This document shows, in pieces, positions 41,173 through 49,176 of a DNA stretch of 51,155 nucleotides (position 1 is its first letter; each line of letters starts with the position of its first letter). Source of the stretch: JAIMBK01 sp040755975 (GTDB lineage: Bacteria; Bacillota; Desulfotomaculia; Desulfotomaculales; Nap2-2B). The translations under genes were made by a program, and so were the position numbers. The DNA is taken from the NCBI GenBank assembly GCA_040755975.1, contig JBFLZY010000011.1, positions 1 through 51,155 of the forward strand, given 5' to 3'. Below the pieces are notes generated by a model that worked only from the letters and a program-made list of their open reading frames with translations, made no database searches and had not been told where the DNA came from.

Positions 41173-43365
41173 TTAAACCCTTGGTTTAATCCTGTAGGTT
41201 CTGGCGGACAGTACTTTGGGAGTGCAGTCGGGACAGACAATTTTTCGGTGCTCCTGCCCAAAGCGCCCTTTGATGTTGGCGTTTATAAAGTCAATATGCT
41301 TTACTGTGGCGAAGGTTTGCCCGCACACCTGGCACTCAACCAGTTCCAGCCGGCTCATCAGGGTACCGCACATCCGCATCTCCCGGAATTTGTCCTTGTC
41401 TTCCAGGGTAATGGCCCCGGTGGGGCAATTCACGTAACAGGTGCCGCAGCCTATGCAGGTTTCTTCCGGCCGCTTGAAGTCGGATTCGGCCCCGTCCTCG
41501 CTATTGATGTAACCGAGCCGGATGGCGTTTACCTTGAGGTGGACGCGGCAGTTCTCAACGCACCGGCCGCAGGAGATGCAGATATCGCAGCGCAGGCACC
41601 GGCGGGCCTCCACCCCGGCTGCCTCCTCGCTGATGGTTTTGGTTATTTCTGCAAAGGTGTTTTTCCTGTCCGGCAGGTAAAGCGCGTGAAAATCAATCAG
41701 GCTTGGCTGGGCTTTTTCCATGCCTGTCACGGGAATCAAGGTTTTGCTTCTTCTTTTCTCTTTATTTACGTCAACCAGAAGAATTTTGCCTCTCAGGTAA
41801 GCGTCGATGCCGGCGGCGGCCCGCTTTCCGGCGGCGATGGCCATAATTACGGTGGCCGGCCCGGTCACCGAATCGCCTCCGGAAAAAACTCCCGGCTGGG
41901 AGGTTTCCATGGTCAGCGGGTTTTTGATCATAATTCGTTTTTGGACGATGTCAACCAGGGTCACGAACAGCTTCCCCTTAATGTAGGTGAGAATTGGCTG
42001 CTGGCCGGTGGCAAAAATCACCACGTCGGTGTCAATTTTATAATCCGAATCCTTGACCGGAACCAGCCGGCGGCGGCCGCTTTCGTCGGGCTCGCTGAGG
42101 GTGTTGCGAACACACTCGATGTACTTGACGCGGCCTTCCTCGCCGCCTACGTTGACGGGGGAAACCAGGTAGTCAATAACGACGCCTTCTTTTTCCGCGT
42201 CTTCTATTTCTTCCCGTAAAGCGGGCATTTCCTCCCGGGTTCGCCGATAAATAATCCTGACTTCCCGCGCCCCCAGGCGCAAAGAAACCCTGGCGGCGTC
42301 GATGGCCACGTTTCCGCCGCCCACCACCACGACTTTTTTCCCTTCAACATTGACCTTTTCTTCTCCGGTTTCGCCTAAAAGCTCTTTGTTGACCGTTCTT
42401 AAAAAGCTGACGCCGTCGTAAACACCCTTGAACTTGTCCAGGTTGGGGATTTTGGGCTTGAAACCTTCCCATGCTCCGGAGCTCAAGAAGATGGCGGCAT
42501 ATCCTTCTTTTTTCAGCGCGTCGAGGTCATAGCTGCCGGAAATGGGCGTGTTCAGCTTGAATTCCACGCCCATGGCTTTTATATAGGCTATTTCGTCCCG
42601 GAGCACCTCCCGGGGCAGCCGGTAGGGAGGAATTCCATAGGCCAGCATGCCTCCCGGCTCGGCCATGGCTTCAAAGATGGTCACCCCGTAGCCCCTTTTG
42701 GCCAGGAAATAAGCGGCGGAAAGGCCGGCCGGCCCGGAACCCACCACCGCGATTTTTTCGTCATATTTCCTTTCCGGCGGCGTCGGCGGCTTGCTTCCGG
42801 CTGCCTTTGCCTTGTCATAGGCCAGCCTTTTCAGGGCGCAGATGGCGATGGGCGAGTCGACCCGCCCCCTGACGCAGTGTTTGGTGCAGGGGTGCTCGCA
42901 CACCCGTCCCAGGACGCCGGGCAAAGGTGCGTCTTCCCTGATGAGTTCCAGGGCCTCCTCATACCGCCCCTCTCCAACCAGGGCAACATAATTGGGGACG
43001 TCGATACCGGCGGGGCAAGCCGCCTGGCAGGGAGCGATCACCAGCTGGGGACATTCGGCGGCGGGGCATATTCTTTTTTCGATGTGGGCAGCGAAATCGC
43101 CCAGGTTATCCTGCAAAATGGAGATAACCTGTTCGGCTACCGGCCGGCCCCTGTCACAGCGGCATGAATTTATGATGTCACCGGCTAAAAGGCCAATAGT
43201 CTCGATAATGTCCGGCTCCTGGGAAGCTTCGCCTTCCCTGACCGCCTCCAGCTGTTTCAAAATATTGTTGAACAGGCGGCGGCAGAGGCTGCAGCACGCT
43301 TCTTCCTTTAAAAAGGAATTTATAATCTCCTCGGTATACTTGACCATACAGCCTCTTTCGGCCAT
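41173..43365 (-). CDS. Composite NAD(P)H:FAD iron-sulfur oxidoreductase (NuoF-like cluster domain + GltD-like core + ferredoxin tail)
   Basis: 730 residues. Residues about 22-100 resemble the C-terminal 4Fe-4S domain of NuoF (CCSLCRR at 24-28, then SCRCDRGRP at 68-74). Residues 105-180 have the cysteines of the GltD/DpyD N-terminal cluster domain (CQAACPAGIDVPNYV, VCEHPCTKHCVRG). The FAD loop VGSGPAG is at 208-214, the NADPH loop VVGGGNVAIDAA near 347-358, and GGDSVTGPATV near 497. A two-cluster ferredoxin follows (Cys 590-606 and 637-647), then a CxxC...CxxC knuckle (678-681, 711-714). It is the likely NAD(P)H port for the molybdoenzyme encoded upstream. Last gene of the operon, 12 bp after the ferredoxin gene. 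Confidence 0.9.
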   Translation of the reverse strand: MAERGCMVKYTEEIINSFLKEEACCSLCRRLFNNILKQLEAVREGEASQEPDIIETIGLLAGDIINSCRCDRGRPVAEQVISILQDNLGDFAAHIEKRICPAAECPQLVIAPCQAACPAGIDVPNYVALVGEGRYEEALELIREDAPLPGVLGRVCEHPCTKHCVRGRVDSPIAICALKRLAYDKAKAAGSKPPTPPERKYDEKIAVVGSGPAGLSAAYFLAKRGYGVTIFEAMAEPGGMLAYGIPPYRLPREVLRDEIAYIKAMGVEFKLNTPISGSYDLDALKKEGYAAIFLSSGAWEGFKPKIPNLDKFKGVYDGVSFLRTVNKELLGETGEEKVNVEGKKVVVVGGGNVAIDAARVSLRLGAREVRIIYRRTREEMPALREEIEDAEKEGVVIDYLVSPVNVGGEEGRVKYIECVRNTLSEPDESGRRRLVPVKDSDYKIDTDVVIFATGQQPILTYIKGKLFVTLVDIVQKRIMIKNPLTMETSQPGVFSGGDSVTGPATVIMAIAAGKRAAAGIDAYLRGKILLVDVNKEKRRSKTLIPVTGMEKAQPSLIDFHALYLPDRKNTFAEITKTISEEAAGVEARRCLRCDICISCGRCVENCRVHLKVNAIRLGYINSEDGAESDFKRPEETCIGCGTCYVNCPTGAITLEDKDKFREMRMCGTLMSRLELVECQVCGQTFATVKHIDFINANIKGRFGQEHRKIVCPDCTPKVLSARTYRIKPRV

Positions 43366-43377
43366 AAATTCACCCCA

Positions 43378-43890
43378 TTATTTAATAGTCCTTCCCGAAT
43401 AGATTTCCCTGGCAAACCTTACGCGTTTTGTGTCCGGCAGGCGGTCGGCCGTATCGAAAGTCAGGCAGTCGGTGGGGCAGGCGGTAACGCAGGCGGGTTT
43501 CAGGCCGGCGTCGATGCGGTCCTTGCAGTAGTCGCATTTTACGGCCACATCCTTTTTCATGTCCCACTGGGGAGCGCTCCAGGGGCAGGCTATGATGCAG
43601 CTTTTACAACCTACACAAAGTTCCTCGTCGATAAAAATAATCCCATCCCCGGACCGCTTCTGGATGGCCCCGCTGGGGCACGCCGCCAGACACCAGGGTT
43701 TTTCGCAGTGAAAGCAGGACATGAAAACGTATGCCGCCCTCGGCCTGTCGTCCTGTTTATCCGGGCCCACCTCGATAATCTGGTTCGGCTTCGGCCCCAC
43801 GCCCAGACCTTTGTTGACTTTGCACTGTACCTGGCAGGCACGGCAGGAGATGCATTTTTTATCGTCATGGAATAAATAGTAATGACTCAT
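43378..43890 (-). CDS. Four-cluster ferredoxin subunit (DmsB/PhsB type)
   Basis: 170 residues with four 4Fe-4S motifs: CISCRACQVQC (13-23), CFHCEKPWCLAAC (59-71), CVGCKSCIIAC (92-102) and CDYCKD...CVTACPTDC (119-142). This is the electron-transfer subunit that pairs with complex iron-sulfur molybdoenzymes. No signal peptide. Start ATG 43890 behind GGGGGG. It lies between the molybdopterin subunit and the flavoprotein gene and should carry electrons between them. Confidence 0.94.
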   Translation of the reverse strand: MSHYYLFHDDKKCISCRACQVQCKVNKGLGVGPKPNQIIEVGPDKQDDRPRAAYVFMSCFHCEKPWCLAACPSGAIQKRSGDGIIFIDEELCVGCKSCIIACPWSAPQWDMKKDVAVKCDYCKDRIDAGLKPACVTACPTDCLTFDTADRLPDTKRVRFAREIYSGRTIK

Positions 43891-43937
43891 TGTTACCCCC
43901 CTCAGATAAGTTCATATCCTTAATGGCTCCAGCAGAT

Positions 43938-46022
43938 CTATGCAATTGGCCTTACTTTGACATAGACATGCTGTAACGCCGGGCTCCCTCCCACCATGTC
44001 GGTCACATTTTCCTGCAGCATGGTGTCGCTGGCCCCCTTCTTGTAGCACCTGGTCAGCACCGGCACTTTACGCCCGAAGCCATGCAGCATAAAAACAGCC
44101 TCGGGGTGAATGAGGTCCGTCACGAAGGCCCGAATGGTTTCCGACCCGCGGCTGGAGGACACTTCAACCATCTGCCCGTCCTTGATCCCCAGTTTCCCGG
44201 CTTCCCGGGTGTTGATCCAGAGCACATTTTCGGGCACCAGCTCATTCAGCAGCGGATTGTTCTGAGTGGAAACATGAGTATGAGCTACGGACCGGCCGAT
44301 CATCAGGCGAAAAGCGCCCTCCTCGGGGGGACTGACCGGTTCGTAGGCCGGGAATGAGGGTATACCGTTGTTTTCAAACAGGCTGGAGACGAATTCAATC
44401 TTGCCGGACGGGGTTTTAAATTTGAGGCCGTCTTTTCTGTCCCAGTATATGGCGTCTTCGCTAAGGGACACCACACCCTTGGCCTCAAAATCCGCGATGG
44501 AGATGCCGGTCCCTTCAAGCTGGTACGCCCATAACTCTTCCAGTGAATTGTAGGGGAAGTACTGCCCGATGCCCAACCTGTCGGCCAGGAATTTCATGAT
44601 CTCCCAACCCGGCTTGGTGTCGTACCTGGGTGTTACGGCGGGCTTGCGGATCACCAGGCTGGGCTTCAAGCCGTTGGCTTCCTGGATGGAATCACCCCTC
44701 TCCAGGTAAATGGACTCCGGCAGGATGACGTCGGCCATCCAGGCGGTTTCGCTGAATTGGGTGTCGATGGCCACCAGGAGGTCCAGCTTATTGAAGGCCC
44801 GCTTGTTGTTTTCGTAGTCGGGGATGGAGAGCATGGGGTCATGGCGCCAGACCAGCAGAGCCTTGATGGGATAAGGATCTTCCGACAAGATCACATTGGG
44901 AAGCATCTGAACCACCCCGTGAGCCGGGTCGGGGGTAGGGAATTTCGGTGTCCCAACCCCGTCGCACCTTTCGTCGGTTACCTTGGGCAAGTCCTGGTCC
45001 AGCAGTTTCCTCAGGGGCTTTTTTCCCGCGTCCTTAGCTCCTTTTTTGACGAATATCCCCCCGGGGGCTTCAAAGTTGCCCATGAGAGCGTTCAGGATAA
45101 TCAGGGACCTTCTGAAATAAACCTCGTTTTTATAGTTGGCGCAACGGTAACCGTAGTGAAAAACCACTGCGGGCCTGGCTTCACTGGCCTCCCTGGCCAG
45201 GGAAACAATTTCACTGGCCGGTATCCCGGTTTCCTGCTCCGCCCACTTCGGGGTGTAAGGCTCAACAAAGCTTTGCAGCGTCTTAAAACCGACAACCCAG
45301 CGGTTAATAAACTCCTTGTCGTAAAGCCCTTCCCTGATGATCACGTGCATCAGGGCGTAGTTCAAGGCAAGATCGGTACCCGGCCTGATCATGAGGTATT
45401 TGTGAGCCCGGGTGGCGGTTACGGTTACCCTGGGGTCGATATAGACCAGTTTTGTTCCCTTGTCCATGGCCCGGGTTAACTGCTTGACCACCTTCAGCTC
45501 AATCGATTCAAAAAGGTTACGGCCGTACGCAACAACATATTTTGCTTTCCCTATGTCAATGCCGATGTTGCCGTCCGGGTATCCGGTCAAAGAACGGAAG
45601 GCGGTGTTGAGGGACCCCTTGCAGCACGAGTCGTGGGTAAAGTAATTGGGGGATCCGATGGCCTTCATGAAGGTCTTGCTGATATGGGAATTAAGGTGGG
45701 CCCTTTCGGTCAGCGCGATGCTTCGCCCGCCGTATTTGTCTTTAATCTCCTTGAGCTTTGCGGCAACGTAATCCAGCGCTTCCTCCCAGGCAGCTTCCCG
45801 CCATTGCCCGGTTCCCCTGGGGCCTGTTCTGATCAGCGGGCTTTTAACCCTTTCCTCGTCATTGAGCAGACTTACCCCGGCCGCCCCTTTCGGGCAGATG
45901 CTGCCTTCTATGCCGGCAACATAGGGGTTCCCTTCAATCAGCTTGACGTCGTCGTTCTTTACCGTTACCTTGATCGGGCACCTTACGGTGCACATGAAAC
46001 AAATGCTGTAAACCTCCTGCAT
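43938..46022 (-). CDS. Molybdopterin-dependent oxidoreductase, catalytic subunit (PhsA/PsrA-like clade)
   Basis: 694 residues. The N-terminal 4Fe-4S site has C8, C11, C15 and C43. The predicted Mo ligand region is FTHDSCCKGSLN, with Cys133 or Cys134. The absence of a following His argues against formate dehydrogenase and favours the thiosulfate/polysulfide reductase clade. The C-terminal molybdopterin guanine dinucleotide domain includes GRSVAHTHVSTQNNPLL and GIKDGQMVEVSSSRG. There is no Tat or other signal peptide, so it is cytoplasmic, unlike PhsA and PsrA. The substrate is unknown; a sulfur compound is inferred from the clade and the TauE/SafE gene upstream. Confidence 0.9.
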   Translation of the reverse strand: MQEVYSICFMCTVRCPIKVTVKNDDVKLIEGNPYVAGIEGSICPKGAAGVSLLNDEERVKSPLIRTGPRGTGQWREAAWEEALDYVAAKLKEIKDKYGGRSIALTERAHLNSHISKTFMKAIGSPNYFTHDSCCKGSLNTAFRSLTGYPDGNIGIDIGKAKYVVAYGRNLFESIELKVVKQLTRAMDKGTKLVYIDPRVTVTATRAHKYLMIRPGTDLALNYALMHVIIREGLYDKEFINRWVVGFKTLQSFVEPYTPKWAEQETGIPASEIVSLAREASEARPAVVFHYGYRCANYKNEVYFRRSLIILNALMGNFEAPGGIFVKKGAKDAGKKPLRKLLDQDLPKVTDERCDGVGTPKFPTPDPAHGVVQMLPNVILSEDPYPIKALLVWRHDPMLSIPDYENNKRAFNKLDLLVAIDTQFSETAWMADVILPESIYLERGDSIQEANGLKPSLVIRKPAVTPRYDTKPGWEIMKFLADRLGIGQYFPYNSLEELWAYQLEGTGISIADFEAKGVVSLSEDAIYWDRKDGLKFKTPSGKIEFVSSLFENNGIPSFPAYEPVSPPEEGAFRLMIGRSVAHTHVSTQNNPLLNELVPENVLWINTREAGKLGIKDGQMVEVSSSRGSETIRAFVTDLIHPEAVFMLHGFGRKVPVLTRCYKKGASDTMLQENVTDMVGGSPALQHVYVKVRPIA

Positions 46023-46100
46023 AAACCCGATTCCCCCCTGATTTTTAGCTGCGGCCCATCCTTTCCCGTCCTGCCTGGACAGGCCGGCTGCGGGAATATA

Positions 46101-46640
46101 TTATTGTAAATTAGAATTTTTTTCATAGGCGGCCAGCATTTCGTGAACGCCCTTGAAATACGGAAGTTTATGCTTAACCCGGCCGAACAACATTCTGCTT
46201 AAGATATAGCAGATCAAAAAGGGAACCACGTAGTTCACCGCATAGCCGGTAAACGGAAGGGGAAAACCAATCCCGGCAAAGCGCTGCTGCATCCAGGCCA
46301 GGGCGAAAAAGGCGGGCCAGAGGGAGGCCGCCGACAGGCCGAACATATTGAAGAAAACCTGCCCGAAGGCGTCATTGGCCTCCTTATTACACGCCTGGTA
46401 ACTATTTTTGTCGCCCAGCCGCAGGGCCGCCATAGAAAGGCGGTGCAAGTCGGACAGACGGACGTTCAAGCCGTCCAGGTGACGTTTATTTGCCTTGAAA
46501 ACCAGGGAAATGGTGAATTCCCCAATCAGCACGGCCAGGAAAGCCAGTCCGAAGGTGCCCAGAAAAAAGTCCGGGAGCGGATCACCGGTAATTCTGTAAA
46601 AACTGATTAAAATCAGGTCGAGAATTTCCCAGAAACCCAT
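46101..46640 (-). CDS. Three-helix membrane protein, EMC3/DUF106-like by eye
   Basis: 179 residues. A first hydrophobic helix (about 25-48) is followed by a charged amphipathic stretch (about 50-88, HRLSMAALRLGDKNSYQACN). Two or three C-terminal helices follow (about 92-115, and the pair around 120-155). The order helix, cytoplasmic arm, helices and the phrase LRLGDKNSYQACNKEANDAF recall the DUF106/EMC3/YidC-like superfamily, but I am not sure. It lies between the TauE/SafE permease and the molybdoenzyme in one direction. It could anchor the soluble enzyme or belong to the transporter. Confidence 0.75.
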   Translation of the reverse strand: MGFWEILDLILISFYRITGDPLPDFFLGTFGLAFLAVLIGEFTISLVFKANKRHLDGLNVRLSDLHRLSMAALRLGDKNSYQACNKEANDAFGQVFFNMFGLSAASLWPAFFALAWMQQRFAGIGFPLPFTGYAVNYVVPFLICYILSRMLFGRVKHKLPYFKGVHEMLAAYEKNSNLQ

Positions 46641-46750
46641 GAAAAAATCACCTCAGAACGAACGTTTCCATGCGCAACCCTGTGCAAAACAGGAATTAGG
46701 AATTGGGAAGGGGGGGTCTGGCCCCCTTCCCTTGTGCCTTTTCGGGGGGA

Positions 46751-46791
46751 AATTGCTCAGGCCCACCTGCGGATCTGGAGCCTGAGCAATT
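46751..46791. other. Perfect 12-bp hairpin between permease and small membrane gene
   Basis: AATTGCTCAGGC (46751-46762) and its exact complement (46780-46791) with a 17-nt loop. No U-run on either side, so it is more likely an mRNA processing or stability hairpin, or a partial terminator, than a full terminator. It sits 20 bp after the permease stop on the minus strand. Confidence 0.7.
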
Positions 46792-46810
46792 GATCCCCGC
46801 CTCCCTAAGC

Positions 46811-48016
46811 TTACATGGGCACCCAGGATTGTCCGAAGAACCCTTTGCTGAAGTAGCCCAGCCCGACGTACAGCGCCAGGACGACAAACAATCTCTTCAG
46901 CCAGATTTCGGGAATATATTTCTGGGTGCGCGGTCCAATCATGGACCCAATGAAAATTCCTATTAATTCCACACCGATCATCATCCAGTCCATCGCCGCA
47001 CCCGCTACCTTGATATAGGTGGTGATACCGGTTAACATACTCACAAAAACGGCCATGGCGGAGGTGCCGGCCACCACAAACATGGGCAGTCCCACGATGC
47101 TGGTCAGGTAGGGAACGTATAAAAAGCCGCCGCCCACGCCGATGAATGCTGAGATGGCAGCAATTACAATCCCACCGATAAAAGCCCACACCGGATTGAA
47201 TTTAAACTCTACCCCAAAAAACGAAAATTTAATGTTGGTGAGTCCCCAGGAAAGGATGTTGATTCCTTCTTCCGCCTCACCCTTCTTTTCTCGCACGCTT
47301 TTCTCAAAAGCCTGGGTGGCGGCTTTGGCTGCTTTCTTGCTGGCCTGCCCCCGGGGAGTGGTTTCGTATAAAAGAACCCCTCCGACAATAAAAACAAAAA
47401 GACCAAACCATCCCTGGTACTGGCTGAAGGTAACCTTTCCGCCGGTGAGCGCCGCAGCCGAAAATGCGCCCACGATTGAGCCCAGCCCCAGAGCAAGGCC
47501 CAGCGGCCACGCCAGGCGTTTGGCTTTCAGGTAATTAATAACGCTGATCAAAGAAGATAAACCAACCAGCCACTGGTTGGACGCCCGGATGGAATCCGTC
47601 AGCAACTTGTTCAGACCGGGAGCAGTTTGTTTAAAGCTTCGCGCGTAATCACCCAACCCGTAAATGGTCATGTGTCCAACGCCCGCCATAATACCACCAA
47701 AGGCGCCCACCGTGGAGAAGATCCAGCCGACCCAAACAGCCCACAGGATGGCGACAAGGTAGTTGATTTTCGGTGCACCGGGGATGCCGAACGCTCCCCT
47801 GGGCGCGTCCGGGTTAATCTGCCCTTTTCCCGTTCCGGCGGGGGCTTTAGCGATGGCCTCGCCCAGCTTTCCCTTCAGCCCAAGATCGCTACCCACAACT
47901 TGGGGCTTTTCTGCTGCCGGCTGACCCGTTTGCGCTCCCCCGCCCGCGGCGCCCAAAACCAGACAAGCGAGCATTAAAACCAGGGTCATCAGCGCAATTT
48001 TCCTTACTATCTTCAT
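46811..48016 (-). CDS. TauE/SafE family sulfite/organosulfur permease with N-terminal signal
   Basis: 401 residues. The N-terminal helix (1-29) looks like a signal or first transmembrane segment. A roughly 50-residue extracytoplasmic stretch rich in Ala, Gly, Lys and Pro precedes the TauE/SafE core. Two homologous halves carry GWIFSTVGAFGGIMAGVGHM and SAFIGVGGGFLYVPYL, the family's glycine-rich motifs. Members move sulfite, sulfonates or sulfolactate-type anions. ATG 48016 behind GAGGGGGAG. First gene of the molybdoenzyme operon, which suggests a sulfur oxyanion or organosulfonate substrate or product. Confidence 0.9.
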   Translation of the reverse strand: MKIVRKIALMTLVLMLACLVLGAAGGGAQTGQPAAEKPQVVGSDLGLKGKLGEAIAKAPAGTGKGQINPDAPRGAFGIPGAPKINYLVAILWAVWVGWIFSTVGAFGGIMAGVGHMTIYGLGDYARSFKQTAPGLNKLLTDSIRASNQWLVGLSSLISVINYLKAKRLAWPLGLALGLGSIVGAFSAAALTGGKVTFSQYQGWFGLFVFIVGGVLLYETTPRGQASKKAAKAATQAFEKSVREKKGEAEEGINILSWGLTNIKFSFFGVEFKFNPVWAFIGGIVIAAISAFIGVGGGFLYVPYLTSIVGLPMFVVAGTSAMAVFVSMLTGITTYIKVAGAAMDWMMIGVELIGIFIGSMIGPRTQKYIPEIWLKRLFVVLALYVGLGYFSKGFFGQSWVPM

Positions 48017-48052
48017 TTCGTTCTCCCCCTCATCATGAATTATGCCATTAGT

Positions 48053-48091
48053 TCAAAAAGTTAAATTAGTTAACCCCCAGTTTGCTAACAC
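48053..48091 (-). CDS. Possible 12-codon leader ORF before the permease gene
   Basis: A perfect TAAGGAGGTG (48110-48101) sits 100 bp before the permease start, with its own start codon GTG 48091 about 11 nt away, opening VLANWGLTNLTF-stop. Either a short upstream ORF or a fortuitous ribosome site. No terminator hairpin lies between it and the permease gene. Confidence 0.25.
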   Translation of the reverse strand: MLANWGLTNLTF

Positions 48092-48141
48092 AATAAAGTA
48101 CACCTCCTTAACCCGTTTTTAACAATATCTTTCCATTAAAA

Positions 48142-48226
48142 TAACAAATATACGACAATCATAATGTCATCCAGTCGACATTAATACAGTCATCCTGAAG
48201 ACAAACTAACTGTCGTCCAGTCGACA
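48142..48226. promoter_or_regulatory. Array of CRP/FNR-type dyads at 23-bp spacing
   Basis: Three 16-bp dyads of form 5-N6-5 start at 48165 (TGTCA-N6-CGACA), 48188 (AGTCA-N6-AGACA) and 48211 (TGTCG-N6-CGACA), exactly 23 bp apart. One 23 bp further down, at 48142, TAACA-N6-CGACA keeps the right half. The arm-spacer-arm geometry equals that of CRP sites (TGTGA-N6-TCACA). The array lies between the Crp/Fnr regulator gene and the permease operon, 125-210 bp upstream of the permease start. The rest of the 48017-48380 gap holds the regulator's terminator and a possible leader ORF. Confidence 0.75.
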
Positions 48227-48296
48227 TATATTGTACGATTGTTCATATTCACGACGAGGAGAAAAACAATGGTATAAATTAATTAATACTGGAACT

Positions 48297-48330
48297 AAAA
48301 AAGAAATCAGCCATTTTTTAAGGCTGATTT
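48297..48330 (-). terminator. Terminator after the Crp/Fnr regulator gene
   Basis: Stem AAATCAGCC/GGCTGATTT (48304-48312 with 48322-48330), 9-nt loop, and a U-run on the minus strand (48302-48297). A-run upstream makes it potentially bidirectional. Confidence 0.85.
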
Positions 48331-48380
48331 AAAAAACATACGGCAAAAAATTTTACTTAAATTGAAAAACCAATACTATT

Positions 48381-49049
48381 TTAAATAATCCATTTCGCCA
48401 ACTTATCCGGATTTACAATCTTTATTTCCCGACCTTCGTAGGTAATGCTTTTTTCTTGCTTAAACGTGTTTAATAAAGACGTTACTGTTTGCCGGGAAGT
48501 ACCAACCATATTAGCCAACTCTTCGTGGGTAAGCGGCAGGCCGATCCTTATCCCGCCCTTGGTTTCCACGCCGCAACGCTCCCCGATCTTCAGCAGGGTC
48601 AGGGCCAGCCGCCCCGGCGCCTGCCAGGAAACCATCTCGTGAATGATCCCCTCGGCCTCGCGCATTCTTGCCCCGAGCAACTTGGCTATTTTGATGGCCA
48701 GAAACGGGTGGGTAGCCATCAGCTCCTCGAATTTATTTTTTCTTAAAACCACCAGGGATACGTTGTTAATTGCCCCGGCAAAGCATGTTCGCTCGCCTCC
48801 CCAGAGGGTCTCCGCCAGCCCCATCAGTTCGCCGGGACTGCGGATGCTGCCCACGGTGACTCGCCGTCCGTCGGTGGAAAGGCGGTAAATTTTTACCCAG
48901 CCGCTTTCAATCAAATATACCCGGTCGGCAAAATCGCCGGCCGCGAAAATGGTGTGTCCTTTCGGGTAATGCACTATTGATCCAGCCTGGCGGATGAGCA
49001 TTTTTTCCAGTTCGTCCAGGACGACTGTTTCAAAAACGTTTTTGATCAT
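48381..49049 (-). CDS. Crp/Fnr family transcriptional regulator
   Basis: 222 residues. A cyclic-nucleotide-binding-like beta-roll (about 20-115), dimerisation helix (115-140) and a C-terminal winged helix-turn-helix (about 172-202) with LTHEELANMVGTSRQTVTSLLNTF. The recognition helix begins SRQTV. There is no N-terminal Fnr-type cysteine cluster, and no CooA-like Cys-x-His heme ligand pair in the position expected, so the signal is unknown. It lies just upstream of the 23-bp operator array and the permease/molybdoenzyme operon and is the natural candidate for their regulator. Confidence 0.93.
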   Translation of the reverse strand: MIKNVFETVVLDELEKMLIRQAGSIVHYPKGHTIFAAGDFADRVYLIESGWVKIYRLSTDGRRVTVGSIRSPGELMGLAETLWGGERTCFAGAINNVSLVVLRKNKFEELMATHPFLAIKIAKLLGARMREAEGIIHEMVSWQAPGRLALTLLKIGERCGVETKGGIRIGLPLTHEELANMVGTSRQTVTSLLNTFKQEKSITYEGREIKIVNPDKLAKWII

Positions 49050-49176
49050 TCGGCTCCCCTTCTTTTTTTGGTATCTTTTCTGCCGTAACCCCCAGGAGGT
49101 TTAAAATACTTGCAAGAAAATTCCCAAAACTGCTTTCAACAATCACCCGGCAACAGCATATTAACGGTCTTTCTGC

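Noticed and set aside
41173..43365. Plain glutamate synthase small subunit
   Set aside because: The GltD-like core is present, but no gltB is nearby, and the extra N-terminal and C-terminal cluster domains plus operon context point to an electron-transfer flavoprotein.
43938..46022. Formate dehydrogenase assignment of the molybdoenzyme
   Set aside because: The cysteine in the Mo-ligand region is not followed by the conserved histidine of formate dehydrogenases, and no in-frame UGA selenocysteine position is apparent.
48142..48226. CRISPR array or replication iterons
   Set aside because: The 23-bp period has no constant repeat plus unique spacer structure; only the dyad arms and spacer recur. 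The location between a Crp/Fnr gene and an operon fits operators better. No rep or cas gene is present.
48381..49049. CooA identity for the Crp/Fnr protein
   Set aside because: The half-sites and SRQT recognition helix look CooA-like, but the Cys-x-His heme ligand pair and N-terminal Pro arrangement are not seen. No CO dehydrogenase or cooF-type gene is in the window.
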